From Nemophila menziesii (taxonomy: Eukaryota; Streptophyta; Magnoliopsida; Boraginales; Hydrophyllaceae): DNA of 64,000 nt. Location of the stretch: contig JARWIR010000008.1 in NCBI GenBank assembly GCA_029959085.1, positions 1,860,001 to 1,924,000 on the forward strand, read 5' to 3'. Position 1 is the first letter of the stretch; every line of letters starts with the position of its first letter. The notes beneath the pieces were generated by a model. The model was not told the DNA's origin. It ran no database searches and worked only from the letters and a program-made list of their open reading frames with translations. Below, one piece after another: positions 1 to 12,313 of the stretch. The translations under genes and the position numbers were made by a program.

Positions 1-902
1 AATTGTTTTAGAGCTTGAGTTTGGTGTGGTGGGTCCACCATTATGGGATTTATTATAGGGTTGGGATTTTCGAGCTTAGTAATTGTACTCTGCTCTATAT
101 TTTGATGATGATTCATAGGTTTACTATATTGTAACCCTTTGCCAGGTTAAGAGTAAATGAAGAAAGCTGAAAAGCATGAAAGAAAAGAAAAAAATTTATG
201 AGAAAAATTGCATGATATTTCAACATTAAAAAGAGAGTCATAGCTATACAAAACAAAAAAAATTGAAATGAGAAGAATATATATTTGGACCGGCAAAGTG
301 GAATTTTTATGTGAACATCTTTAATGCTTAAAGTGGGTTATTTGGTATGCTAACTAGTGCATCAAGGAATGCACTGGGTTGAGTGAGAACGTTTTATGAG
401 AGTAACTCAAACTCTAGGGCGACTCGTTGATGGTTAGTGAGGAGAGAGAGCCAAAAGCTCACTCTAAATTATCCAAAAATACTTATCATACTGTCCCTAA
501 GCCAACATTACAACCCTAAAGACCTTTTGATTCTTCGCCATGTAATCTAGAAGTGATTGAGCCGTTAGAGAGTAGTTAAGTGGATCTTTGGATAGTAGTG
601 AAGTTCGATGAATAATCAATAGCCTCCTTGGTAAACTGAGTAAAGATCCTCTCCTTCTTACATTGCGAAGCTAATCTAATCTTGAATTAAAGCAGTGTTG
701 ATTGTAGATATGACAAGTATGCAGGTATGTAGTTTGTAAATATTATTACATGAAATTTTCCGAGTAGTTGCTTTGAGTTATTCTATATATTCTTCTATCT
801 TCTTTTCCCATGTGCTTAATTGACTTAGCTGATATTATAGAGACTTCCCTATGTTCTTATTTATTGTTGTATCGGGACGATACAACTTTGAGTTGGGGGT
901 CT
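1..902 (+). mobile_element. Athila-like LTR retrotransposon D, 3' internal region, cut by window edge
   Basis: This is the non-coding internal 3' region of a plus-strand element that continues off the left edge. It is recognisable because it is the reverse complement of matching stretches in element A (about 27,653-28,560) and element B (25,262-26,118). Shared parts are the 'agagcttgagttt' segment near position 10, the 'gggcgactcgttgatgg' segment near 417, and the purine tract before the LTR. No coding capacity is visible. The family assignment rests on similarity to A and B, which carry Athila-type protein and primer-binding-site features. Confidence 0.75.
886..901 (+). other. Polypurine tract of element D
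   Basis: The sequence ctttgagttgggggtc lies immediately before the LTR start. The same 16-mer, on the minus strand, precedes the 3' LTR of element A. In Ty3/gypsy elements this tract primes plus-strand synthesis, and its position is as expected. Confidence 0.75.
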
Positions 903-2436
903 TGATGTCACCCTAATTGTTCTAAATATAAGCCCTTATGAGACATCATTTTAGGTATAAAATGGTCTTTCTATATTGACTTTTGTGCTTAATTCATAAT
1001 ATTTCTATTTCTTGTATTGTCTTGATTTGATGAATTATTATTTTTAAAGCATATTTGGTTAAATTTATGTGTTAATGTGAATATCTAAAGATATATAGAA
1101 ATAAATTAGATATCAAATCGATTCTAAGAAGATAAGGAAAGAAGATCTTGAAGAAATCAAGAGATAGAAGAAGGAAAAGATAAACTAGGAAAGAAAAAGT
1201 TGTCAAATAAATTTGAATTTTACCAGCTACGTCCACAAAAGAGACCATAACTCAATATTGGTTTGCAATTTGGAAGAATGGTCCGAAGAAAAGTTGTAGA
1301 GCTTTCCGAGAAGATCAGTTTTGATATAAATAACGTGTCAATCGGAGTTGGAAAGAAGAAGTTATAGCCAAAACAAAACAACAACAATTTCTTACCTTTT
1401 CTATATTTTAGGGTTACGAATTTGAGTTGGGCTTGGACTCTTTTACTTGACTACTACTCCAATATTCCGACCTAGCACCTATATATATTAGTTCTGAACC
1501 TTAGAAAATCATCCCTTGTCTGTATAAGCTTAATAAACATACATAATTCATTCTAGAAGCAACCCGAAGGATCTAGAGGAGGAAAAAGAAAGAGCTAGAG
1601 CTTAATTACATCAATTCAACACTTATCCATCTCTATTATTTGGGTAAATTAGTATTAGATCTATTTTAATTATGAGGTATTTCTAAGGTATTTATTCAAT
1701 AGTTCTAGTATGCATAATTTCTCTTATGGATTGTAATTATATGAATCATTGATTATTGTTTTTATGTTTTAATTTGAATCTGGAACTTTAGTATTTAATT
1801 GAATTGGTTCTTAATTTATATTGACTATATCCTTGTGCTTGTTTACTATCATTGACTTCATGAATCAAGGGTAGGTTTTAGTAATTAGGCTATTCACTTA
1901 GTGGAGAGTGTTCATCCGACAAGGGGAGTTTAATTACAAAACTAGGATATAGACGTGTGGTGTCCGTTATTGACCAACAAACTTGACTAACCACGAAGCC
2001 AAAGAAGTAAAAGAATTTCACATCCGAAGAGGCGTATTCACCCATATAGGGGTTTATAGTACTTTAGGATAGCTCATAGGTCCACCCGATAGGGGACTAT
2101 GAGATTATAGAGTCCCGACTATTGTAAGATATTCCATTCACCCTTATTCTTAGGAATCATAAATTCAATAAGATAGATTCATACTTGCATCTCCTTATAT
2201 TATTTTCATAATTATTTAGTTAATTAGAAAACAAACTCCTTTGCTACTTAACTTTGTAATTAAGACAATTAAAACTATCTATTCTAATATTGAACACGAA
2301 GTTAGAATAACTACTTAAATCCCTGTGTAGACGAATTTCCCGTATTTACTTATTCATTACTTGGAACGACCCGTACACTTGCGGTCTGTGGATCTTTTAC
2401 TTTATTGCATTGTTTACAACACCCCAGGAGCCACCA
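903..2436 (+). repeat. 3' LTR of element D
   Basis: The LTR begins TGATGTC after the polypurine tract and ends CCACCA, giving the expected TG...CA ends and about 1.53 kb, close to the LTR length of element A (1.51-1.53 kb). Its first 46 bp form a TGATGTC...GAGACATCA inverted repeat that recurs in the other LTRs of this window. A TATA-rich stretch (ctatatatatta, about 1,481) sits mid-LTR. The partner 5' LTR is outside the window. The right boundary rests on the TG/CA rule and comparison with A, so it may be off by a few bases. Confidence 0.7.
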
Positions 2437-3952
2437 GTTATTATAAAAGAAAAAACTTAGACGATTTTATCTAAACTTGCTTGACTTTATGTATTTTTGC
2501 GAAAATCAATAACGTAGGATTTTATTGAATGTAACATCTCCATGTCTGTAATAAAATGACACATATAATCTATATTAACCAACAAACCATTCTCATTACC
2601 ATAAAAACAAAAAAACTAGAGTATTTCAACCAAAACATCTTCAATATACTTTCCCAAGAAGTAATACCCCAATAACCATACACATTGATATAATTTAAGA
2701 GAAAACAAATAATTTTACCTATTTGAATAATATTTTAGCTACTAACTGAGATAAATTTTGGAACCAACAACATGATAAAGACATATGCTCCCATGGTCTT
2801 CTCTTACCCAGTATTCTGAAAATCTCTCAAATGCCGCCTAGATGCTAGAAAGTAAAGGAGCTTCCAAAAAATTCCAAGCGTTCACCTATTAATCAATACA
2901 AAACAAAATTTTCATTAGATACCTACTCATTTTCTTCGGTAAACAAAAAGAAACTGGTGAAGAAAAAATAAATAAATTCAAACACATATTTTTTCAACAA
3001 AAATTTAAGTGATTTCAATATCAAACTTTTCAGTTAAGAAAGGTATACTCTATATATTTTTCTTTGTATAATTTTCTTTTTAAAAATTGACTAATATATT
3101 ATAATTTATAAATAATTTTTTTAGGGTTTTTATATTTTTTTTAACCAATACAAATAATAACCCAAATATACGGTATATATTATATCTATGGGTACCAATA
3201 ATTTATGGTGAAGAATAATTTTTTGTTATTTTGTTATTTTTATAAACTGTAATCGATTCTTTAAATGAAAAAAATTTACTTACTAATTATCAATTTTTGT
3301 ATTCCTTTTTCCTTAATGAAATAATCACTTTGTCACCATCACGAAATATTTTGATATTGTTTCGATGTAATATTTTATGTGTTTGAACAAATTCGAGCCA
3401 TAATAATGCTACATAACTTAATGCTTCAATACATGCACTTATTCAAACAAGAGTAGTAAAAAGATAATGATAAAATTCACAACTTTAAGCCCAACATTGT
3501 TACATTATTCTCAACTTTAAGCTAAGATCGCAAAATATATTTTTTACACAAAATGAAAGGATTTATGACTTCTGTTACTAATGTAAAGTGTAATGTTGGA
3601 TATCTAAAATTCCATCAACAAAATATCCCCCATATTATGGATGGTAAATTGCTCAATAGTATCATTTATCTTTCTTGGTTAGTTATTTTCTCCCGATTAT
3701 ATGATTAAACCGTTAACAATCCAAATCATGAGTGATATTTTGGTGTTAACTCTTTGGGTGATACTCAAGATTACTCTTATGTAAATTCTTCACTTATTCT
3801 CGTATTCTAGTTTCTATTAATGTAACTTTATTTCAATTTAACCTTATTATTATGATATAAATTAGTTGATTTATCATTGTTAACAGTGAGCATTGGATAA
3901 GTTGATATTGTTGATCAATCATCATCAGTGGCTTCTACTAATTCTACTATTA
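2437..3952. other. AT-rich stretch, no gene recognised
   Basis: No reading frame, RNA gene or repeat boundary could be supported. The stretch is very AT-rich with runs of A and T. It separates the LTR of element D from the hAT relic. Confidence 0.5.
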
Positions 3953-6830
3953 TGTCGTCGACCACGAGTAAGGAGATAGGATCTCTAAAAAGATAGTCAC
4001 TAGATGTTGAATGGAAATAGTGTGTTATAGTTTATGTAGACAACCTAAATTAATTTCACTGCAAATTATGTTTGTATATATATATATATACAGTGGTGGG
4101 ATTTTTCGAACGAAACTAAACCTTATAAACATTAAAAGGAATGTCGCCTCATGTACTTAGTCAACCTTAGAAGCTAGGAAATATCTGAAGCTTGTGAAAG
4201 AAAAAAAACAAGTTATAACAGATCAAGTATGTGAAAAGGAAGAAGATATTAATGAAGTAGTAGAAGAAGAAGTGACAGTTGGGTCTAAGCGAAGGAAGAC
4301 AATTGTTCTTGGGGATATTAATAGATATGCAGGACAAATTAATCTGGACCTTTATCAAAATTAAAGAAGAAATAATCTACGAATGATACATTTTCCAAGG
4401 ATATAAGACAAATGGTGCACTAATATATGTCTAATTGGGTGTATGGATCTGGTGTTAATTTCAATGTTATAAACAATACTAGTTTTCTGGAATTTATCGA
4501 AGTAGTTGGTCAGTTTTGTTGTCATAATGAACCTCCTAGTTTATAAGAGTTGAGAGATAATTTGTTGAAAGAGGTTGTTGATGATACATAAACTTTATTA
4601 AAGAGTCACGAAGAAGAATGAAAATTGGATGGATGTTTAATTATGACCGATACATCGTCTGGTCGAAAAAAAAGAATTATTATGAATTTACGCTGCATCG
4701 CAAACTGAGGACTACCATTCTTTTTTTTTTGAGAGGCGTCTAGGGGATTAATACACATTAGAATATATATTTTAATATGTGGATAAATGTATTGAATAAG
4801 TCGTACCGGAAAAAGTAGTTCAAGTAGTGACTGATTAAGTCTCCAACAATATAGGCGCAACTACTCTCCTAAAAAGAAAAGACCAAACATATTTTGTACT
4901 TTTTGTTCTGCTCACATATTGAACGTCATGCTTCAAGGAATTGGAAAGTTTAAACAATTCCTAGGGGTGATTGAAAAGGCAAAGGCATTCACTATTTTCA
5001 TCTATTTGCATCACAATACCTTGGATTTGATGAGAAAGATCATTGATTAGAGAGATATAATGAGTTCGAGACTTACTAGGTTTGCTTCAACTTATTTTAC
5101 TTTGCAAAGTTTAACGTAGAAGAAATAAAAGTTGAAAGCCTTGGTTACTAGTGATGTTTGGGAACAATGTAAGCTTATGAGAACTAAAAATGTCATATCA
5201 AACAAGTATTAGTGTGACTTTTTGTAACAAGGTGTCTTTGTGCTTGAAGGGTTTTACACCTTTGGTGAAAGTTCTGTGTATGGTTTATAGGGATCAAAAT
5301 CCAACAATAGGATTTTCTATGGAGACCTAGAACAAGATAAAGAAGAAATTAAATTGGTTTACAACAATTTAAAGTTACATTATCATCCAATTTTGGAGAT
5401 AACATATAGGATAGACAGGGGTCGTGTTGACAGTCTATTACATGTGGCCTCTTACATCTTAAATTAGTATTATTTCTACAAATAACCTACAATACAAGAT
5501 GATGATAATGTCAATCAAGCTATTTTTATTCGTGTCTGGATTTTTTTCACGATGATTGTAACAAACAATATATGGTGATTACCTTTGATAGTGAGAGAAT
5601 GTTTAAAAAATGATGAAATTTATAATCCATGTATATATAGTTATTTACAATTTCATATTGGTCCATAATGTATGTACTTTTAAGAAATTTTATTTTTTAA
5701 AGTACTTTCATGATCATTTTGTAGATAGGTATTACTAGTGTCAGTAATAATAGAATCATTTTTAATAATAGAAGTTTTTTTGTTTTTGGTCAAACAATAT
5801 ATAGGACTGAACTCTAATTAAAATTATTCAAAAAAAAGGTAGGTCAATAGCAAAGTGACCATTAATATATCAATCAAATTTACATTTTGTTAGCTTTAGT
5901 AACTTTTTTGGGGTGTTCAAGATATATGATTGTAAAGCTTCAGTATGTATTAAAAATTAGACAAAAAATGGTAGTTAAGTAGCTCAAAACATTATATCTT
6001 TGAGTCTTCAATAGTTGGTTTGGTGAAATTAAATTGCTTATCCATTCCTTGCTAAGGCTACTTTGTAACCTTTATTTTTTTGTGTTTGATCAAAAAATAT
6101 GATTGAATATCTTTAGTAGATTATTAAGTATCCGTCAAAAAAAGTAGCTCAATAGCTAATGTATAAAAAATACTTCCTGGAAAATTGACAATATATGACG
6201 GGGGCTTTTATATATTTGATTGTTTTATCAAAAATTATGATCGATCAAATTATTTTTAGTAGAAGGTTACCCAAATATCCTAGTGGAAATATTAAAAGAA
6301 GGTTATGGAAGTGGAGGCTATATATGATATATAAATATTTTTAGACATAAAATATTATTTATCAGAATTTGGATTGTCCACTCTTGATAGACAACGCAAA
6401 AGTTCAAAAAAAAGACTAAGAGAGTCATAACATTAACATCTAGCTGGATGAGATGTGAAAGGGATTAGAGAAACTTCGAAGGGGTAAATATTTTAATTAT
6501 TATTGAATATTTTAAGTTTATTATTTTTTATAGGTATGTCATACTAAATTTTGACAATATATACGTGTAGGTCCAGGCCAAGAAAATGAATAGATTAGAC
6601 AAAAAGTGTTGTATAAACATATGTATGTTCACTTTAATTCTCTATCAATGAATAAATTGAAGGATGACAAGGTGGATGTAATGCTTTCTAATGATGCCAG
6701 TCAAGCACAAGAACTGATCATTGAGGGTTGTGAACATGTTGAATACATCTTTACGAAAAAAAATTTGTCAGACAAAGAATGTGAGAAAGAAATTGACGAA
6801 GAATATTATATTGAGTTGAAAAAAGATTAA
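3953..6830 (+). pseudogene. hAT-superfamily transposase, decayed
   Basis: Piecing frames together recovers the order of a plant hAT transposase. A BED-finger trace lies at about 4,050-4,160 (CKLC pair followed by an SGG-like segment). A DUF659-like block lies at about 4,440-4,700: a VGQF segment, an ELRDNLLKE-like helix, and a GCLIMTD...RKKRIIMN strand. A block at about 5,060-5,110 reads LTRFASTYFTLQSL, a signature of this family. A block near 5,400-5,470 reads IDRGRVDSLLHVASYILN. A C-terminal dimerisation-like piece (SWMRCERD, then KKMNRLD and YVHFNS) lies at about 6,440-6,650, ending in an acidic tail at 6,830. Multiple stops and frameshifts interrupt every block, so it cannot encode an active enzyme. 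Positions 5,570-6,350 carry no coding similarity and may be an intron or insertion. Terminal inverted repeats were not found. Confidence 0.75.
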
Positions 6831-7850
6831 ATATCACAATCAAAGTATGACTTATGAAACTGAATATTGGAAAATTAAGTGTTATTTTGTTAATTTTTAA
6901 TATTAATTAGATGAAATACTTTTGTAACTTGTTAAAATTGAGTAAAAAATTATTACTACTGTAAGAACTAAGAAGATATTATATCATCTGGGAGCAAAAA
7001 ATGAATATTAAAGTCTATTTTCCAATGGGTAAAAATCCACCAGCATTAAACAAAAATACAATAGGGGGAGCAAAATTAATGGATAAAAACCCATATCACT
7101 CATACTACTATGCACCACCACAAAAACATAAAATTTGATAAACACATAGAACGAAAAGGTAATATGTGTGTATATGAGTAAAAACTCATCAACATTTAAA
7201 CCATTATGTGTTTGAAGGCCAATTGGTAAACGCTATTCAAACCAAGACTACTATGCTACAATATATACCATAGAAATCATTCATTGAAGGAGAATATGAT
7301 TCATAATGAGTTTGAGACTCAAACAACTATGCTTGAAGGCCAATAAGTAAAACTAAATTACAATTCAAACTATTATAAAGTCTTGAAAAACAACTCAGTA
7401 AAGGAAAAACACTAATCAACATATAAAAACAACAAAAACCAAATATTATGAGGACCATAACTCGTAAACAACAACAACATAAGAAAATATTGAGAACCAA
7501 AACTCAAGAAAACAGTTGAAACGAATAAGAAAATTTAAGCTTATGAAGTTTAAAAAATTTGTAAATAAAAAACATACCAAAGAAAAAGAACATAAAAGTT
7601 TCAAAAATTATTGAAAAAAAAATCTCTTAGAAGATCTTAGAGTTTCAACAACAAAAATATTGACGTTTAAAAATTTATTCAATGATCTTGGTTGAAGCTT
7701 TAAAGGTGGAGCTTTAATGGCTATAAAATTCAAAATTTTGTAACAAAATGGAGAGTGACCACAAAGTGGACTTTTTCAACATGCAATATGAGTGTATGTA
7801 GGTGTAAGAGAGAATAAAAAAATTGTTATTTTCACCTACTTTATTTTAAA
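6831..7850. other. AT-rich stretch, no gene recognised
   Basis: Repeated A-rich phrases ('aaaaccaa', 'aactca') occur, but no boundary, reading frame or RNA gene could be supported. It may be the 3' flank of the hAT relic. Confidence 0.4.
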
Positions 7851-8013
7851 GAAATGATATATACCACCCACAACCATACCACCCAAAAACCACACAATGA
7901 CGTGGAGTGAATTGGTTGGTAATAAATCGTTAATTAGGTTAAGAAAATAGAACGATTAACGATTTATAGCAAACAAATTCACGCCACGTCATTGAGTGGT
8001 ATATATCATTACT
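7851..8013. mobile_element. Foldback/MITE-like element
   Basis: The outer arms aatgatatataccac (7,853-7,867) and gtggtatatatcatt (7,996-8,010) are perfect inverse complements. Further inward, caatgacgtgg pairs with ccacgtcattg and aataaatcgtta pairs with taacgatttat, so most of the 160 bp folds into one long imperfect hairpin. A 12-bp direct repeat, ctttattttaaa, flanks it at 7,839-7,850 and 8,014-8,025 and could be a target-site duplication. No coding capacity. The long TIRs and long duplication would fit a MULE-derived or foldback MITE; the superfamily is not settled. Confidence 0.7.
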
Positions 8014-8380
8014 CTTTATTTTAAACTAGATGTAGTAAAATCTAGATAAAAGAAAGAATTTAAACTTAAATTAGGAAATCTATCCCTAGGTTTTTTATGG
8101 AAAACAGATTATCTAGTATCTAGCATATATATATATATTCCATTAAATCTTAAAGGACTAAATATAATAATTATTTCTAGGAAAAATCTGTCAAACTATT
8201 TGTAGATATAAAAATAATTTATCAATGTATTTACAGAATTTAATTTATGAAGTGTATAAAGTCTATAGATTATAAAAACTCCTATAAAAATATATAAACA
8301 TCAATTCAATAAAACCCCTTAATCAATAACTAAAATTTCATTAAATACAAACAAAATTTATATCAATAATAAATCAATAC

Positions 8381-8500
8381 AAACAAGTGAGCCCAAACAA
8401 GCAATCACAATAATTCAATCTTTATTTTGCAAAGACATGCAAACAAGTGAGCCCAGACAAGCAATCACAATAATTGAATCTCTATTTTTGCAAAGACCGA
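8381..8500. repeat. 60-bp tandem duplication, two copies
   Basis: The unit beginning aaacaagtgagccca at 8,381 recurs at 8,441 with a few substitutions and matches through the 'caatcacaataatt' and 'ttttgcaaagac' segments. No function is evident. Confidence 0.85.
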
Positions 8501-9619
8501 AACTTCTTTCTTTTGGCTAATTCTATGACCACGACCCTAAGCCTGTAAGTTACCGTAACAACATATAAGTCATCATATAATTTTTTTATGGTACCACAAC
8601 AAAGCAAGTATATGTCATTAGTAAAAATATAAATTTTACTTCAAGTCTAATTATTGAATTGTATTTTTTGATTTAAAATTAGATATGATAAGGACATTGT
8701 CCTCAATATGATATCACTTTAAGAAGAATGAGTTAAGTTGTACTTATATCACTCTATTTTTGGGGATGTGTTATGACGTGCTTGATGTCTATGGTGGTGG
8801 TTGTGGCTATGAAGAACTTTGACATTGGAGAGATATGGTATTGTGCACAATGATGGAGAATGCTTGTGGCATAGCTATGTAGTGTTACTTTGTTAGAATT
8901 GGTGTGTATTTAGTTTTTTTGTTTTGCTATAGAGTAAAAAGGGGTTATATTTTGATAATGGTAAAATACAAAAGTCAAATGATAAATAATTTGAGGATTT
9001 TATTAAAGGGTAATTTGCGTAAAAGTGTCTTAAAAACTAATCGTGAATGCCTCAAGATTTATAAACTACGTATTGCCCCTATCAGAAGGAACTACAAAAA
9101 TTTATAAACACAAAAAGTACAAAATAATAATCTTATCCTATGATATCAATATAGAAATATGCTCAACTAAAATTTAAACATATAAGTATAATATCAGAAG
9201 AATATTATAAAAAAATTAACAATTAAAAATTAAAAAAAGTAAAGTATTAATGCTCAAGTTATAGAAAATGCATAATTTACCATAGAAAAATACCCAACCA
9301 TATTCCTATTTTCTTCTCTGCAAATGCACCCTCTAGATCATATATTTTATATTCTTTTTGATATAATCTTCTCAAATACGATTACAGATATGTGAACTAA
9401 ATATAGTAACTGAATATAATTCACGTGATCCCACTCAAAGTCCAAGTAATCCGATCGAGGGTTGCAGCGCACCAGGTATTCTTTCTTTGTAAACATAATT
9501 TTGACTAAAATATTATTTCAATCGTAAAATTAAACATGGAATAAGGAACGAAAGCCTAGGGGAAAGACGACTCTTTCTTCAGTACACGAGTCGAAGCAAA
9601 AGTATAGAGGTAATTTCCG
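8501..9619. other. No gene recognised
   Basis: AT-rich DNA upstream of the En/Spm-like gene. A short reading frame at 8,904-9,107 has no recognisable domain and is not called. No terminal inverted repeat beginning CACTA could be found that would mark the left end of a CACTA element. Confidence 0.4.
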
Positions 9620-10940
9620 ATGGAATTTTACACTTACGACAATACCTTGTACACAGTGGGCCCATACTCCCATCATGCGACTCAAGTGATCAACCATAGT
9701 ATTCGGGAGACTATTCCATTATACTTCAAGAAATGGTTAGATGTCCCTGCCGAAGAGCGGAGAAATATTTTGATACAATTAAGAGTAAGTCAACTAAACT
9801 TTTTTTTTAAATTAGTTGGTCATTAACTATACAATTATATTGAATTTGAGTTATTTGTAAACATGAATTATTTTGGTAGAGGAGTGGCAGACCCACCCGG
9901 ATTGGAGTGATATACATGTTATGATAACAAATAAGTGCGGTAAGGGATTCAGTGACCACAAGAACACAATAAAGAAAAAAGATTATGAGTCCCGAGTTAA
10001 ACCCGATGATCAGACACCAGAGAATTGTGAGCTGACTTTAAAGATGTGGGACTCAGAGGGAGCTCAGGTAAGTGTTGTACTTTAAATTGTATTAAATAAA
10101 ATATAATCTTTATTGGCTAACATTCTTTTTTTCGTGTGTTGTTTAAAGAATAACACCAAGCTGAAGTAAATAAAACTAATAGGAAGCTGCTGCAGAACCT
10201 GAGCAGTGCGGGGTCTATGAGCCACACAAGAACGAGGGATAGCTTGATGGAGGTAATAAATTAATTACAATACTTATTTAAATATCTTTATTTTACTGTT
10301 TGAATATTACAGGGGGAGGGGAGTAGTCAACCCCCTCGAGCGGCCGAGGGTGACGAGGAAGCTGTGTCTACCCAGAATAAAAAGATTCTTTTTTTAAATC
10401 GGGTGGAGAAAGAAAAAAAATGGGTGGAGGAGCCCCGAGTACGAGAGATCGAACGTAAGTTGAAAAATAAGCAAACAATTATACTTATGAATTATATTTT
10501 ATTTATTGTACAAGACGCGCTTAAGGAAATTCTCGAAAATAAATTTCGAGAATCGCAGAGTCAAGCGGCGATTTATCTTGTACACCCTCTTTGACGCAAC
10601 AAGAACCGGTTGATGCAGTCATGGAGGTGGATTAGGGTCGGGAGACGGGACCCGCTACTAGATCCCGAGAGTTGGCCACCCGCTTTTGGAGAAGAGGACG
10701 ACTGCTAATGCTTGGGATCCGGTCAGCGATACGATGATGAGGGACTATGAGTGGCTAATGAGATCGCTTAACGAGTTCCTTGTCTCCATAGGCAAGGACC
10801 CCTTGCCAGACGACCTGTCTCGATCCTCGGCCTCCACAGCTAGTACGCGACCCACGAATGAGGTGGTAGACGCCCGGATGCGTCGGGCCATCACGTTGCT
10901 TAATAGATACAGAGAAGAACGTGGACATAAGAAGTACTAG
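9620..10940 (+). pseudogene. Ptta/En/Spm-like (Transposase_24) gene, broken
   Basis: Five exons with canonical GT/AG borders are readable: 9,620-9,784, 9,882-10,067, 10,149-10,252, 10,313-10,454 and from 10,515. The first two joins keep frame. Exon 1 contains IRETIPLYFKKWLDVPAEERRN-type sequence. Exon 2 has a Lys-rich segment, exon 3 a SSAGSMSHTRTRDSLME-like Ser/Thr/Arg stretch, and exons 4-5 an acidic-basic helix. This order resembles plant proteins annotated as Ptta/En/Spm transposase (Transposase_24). Exon 3 carries a stop (NNTKLK*) and its downstream frame is shifted, and exon 5 stops at 10,594. A separate frame, 10,686-10,940 (84 codons), may be the original C-terminus. The region is markedly more GC-rich than its surroundings. 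The family match is by memory of its pattern. Confidence 0.5.
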
Positions 10941-11369
10941 TCCCTCTATCCGGCAATCCTTCTGGTGCTCCTGCTGGTACCTCCTGATCCCGATACCGAT
11001 CCCGAACCACTCCGTCCGGCGCGCCACTCCAGCTTAGGGACCAGGATTATAGTTTAGCTGAAGATGAAGAAGATTTATCTAGTAGTTAGGTCGTGTTATT
11101 TGCTTTAGGTTGATTGTTTTTACAATATTTGACTATTTCTTGAATTTTGACTTTGACTTTTTCGTATGTTTGACTTTGTAATTATTTGTTCCCGTTTATT
11201 TTATAATTCAGTTTTTGATTATATGATTTTATCTCATTTCTTTATACAATTAAATAAATAAAAGAAAAAATAAAATAAATAAATAAACAAATAAAAAAAT
11301 TAAAAAACAATTAAAAAACAAAAAAATTAAATAAAAAAATTAAAAAATTAAAAAAAATTAGAAAAAGTA
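10941..11369. other. 3' flank of the En/Spm-like gene
   Basis: GC-rich to about 11,040, then abruptly AT-rich, with a degenerate A-rich stretch (aaataaa, aaaaatta variants) at 11,250-11,365. No gene is visible. Confidence 0.4.
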
Positions 11370-11600
11370 TATATTTAGTCGATAAAGTCAACTATTCTCG
11401 CTAAAAAGTTGACCAGCAAAGGCGATGACTAAGTCCTCGCAGTTGATCCAGTCTTTAGCGAGGACCTGGAGTCGTCGCAATTGATAAGGTGCCTCACGCG
11501 ACAACATCAGTTGTCGTCGCGAGTTACTGTGTCACGACGAAACTTTAGAGAAAGCTTTAGTGAAGACTTTCGCTATCTTACTCGGGTCCTTGCTAAAGAC
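11370..11600. repeat. Clustered GTCGC/TAGCGA-type short repeats, CACTA subterminal-like
   Basis: Short motifs such as tcgctaaa, tagcgagga, gtcgtcgc, cgcgacaa and cactcgct-like variants recur in both orientations within about 230 bp. Dense short repeats of this kind are typical of the subterminal regions of CACTA elements, where transposase binds. They lie about 450 bp downstream of the En/Spm-like gene, which supports the reading. The terminal CACTA/TAGTG end itself was not located, so the assignment is tentative. Confidence 0.4.
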
Positions 11601-12313
11601 AGAAAAAGTAATAGAAGGAAAAGATTCGGCCATATTGGTTATAGGAGAAAGATTTTTTTGCCTTTGTTTAGTTATTCTTTTTATTACATAAATTGGTTAA
11701 GTTTAAAATTATTCAAGCAACTGATTAAATCATTTAGTCCTCACCTTTCTCATCTGTAGAGATTTTAAAGGTAAAATAATGACAATAAGTGATATTTGTG
11801 TTGACTCCTATACATGGTTTAACCATTCTATGGTCATATGAGGGAACCATGATTCTTTAAAAAAATATTAAAGGAGAAGAATAAAAATTGTTATTTATTA
11901 TAGAAATGGTTCATATCTAAATTATGGTTAGTTTTAGATCTGATATTTAGATATTAATAAATCTGATTAGTTTATATCACCGAAGTAGTTAATTGAATCA
12001 TTTTAGTCGTCCTCGACTTTATCTCTAGAGACATGTGTGCAATAATGTACAATTTTAGTCCGTCTAACGGCTTCCTTGATTCAAATGTAAGGCATAGGAA
12101 ACTTGATCATTATCCATTTATATGTGCGAAAATTGTTACTATAACCACGGACGAATTTTCAGTCAGGATGGACTATTGTATATCAAAAGATCAATCCCTC
12201 ATTGGAATGTAATTTTAGCACAATGGGACTACATTTTTAGTTGAGGTGGACTACAATAATTTTTAATATACATTTTTTATCATACAAAATAAATCAGACA
12301 AATTCATAGTGTA
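11601..12313. other. No gene recognised
   Basis: AT-rich DNA between the CACTA-like repeats and the truncated end of the SDR pseudogene. No domain or repeat could be supported. Confidence 0.4.
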
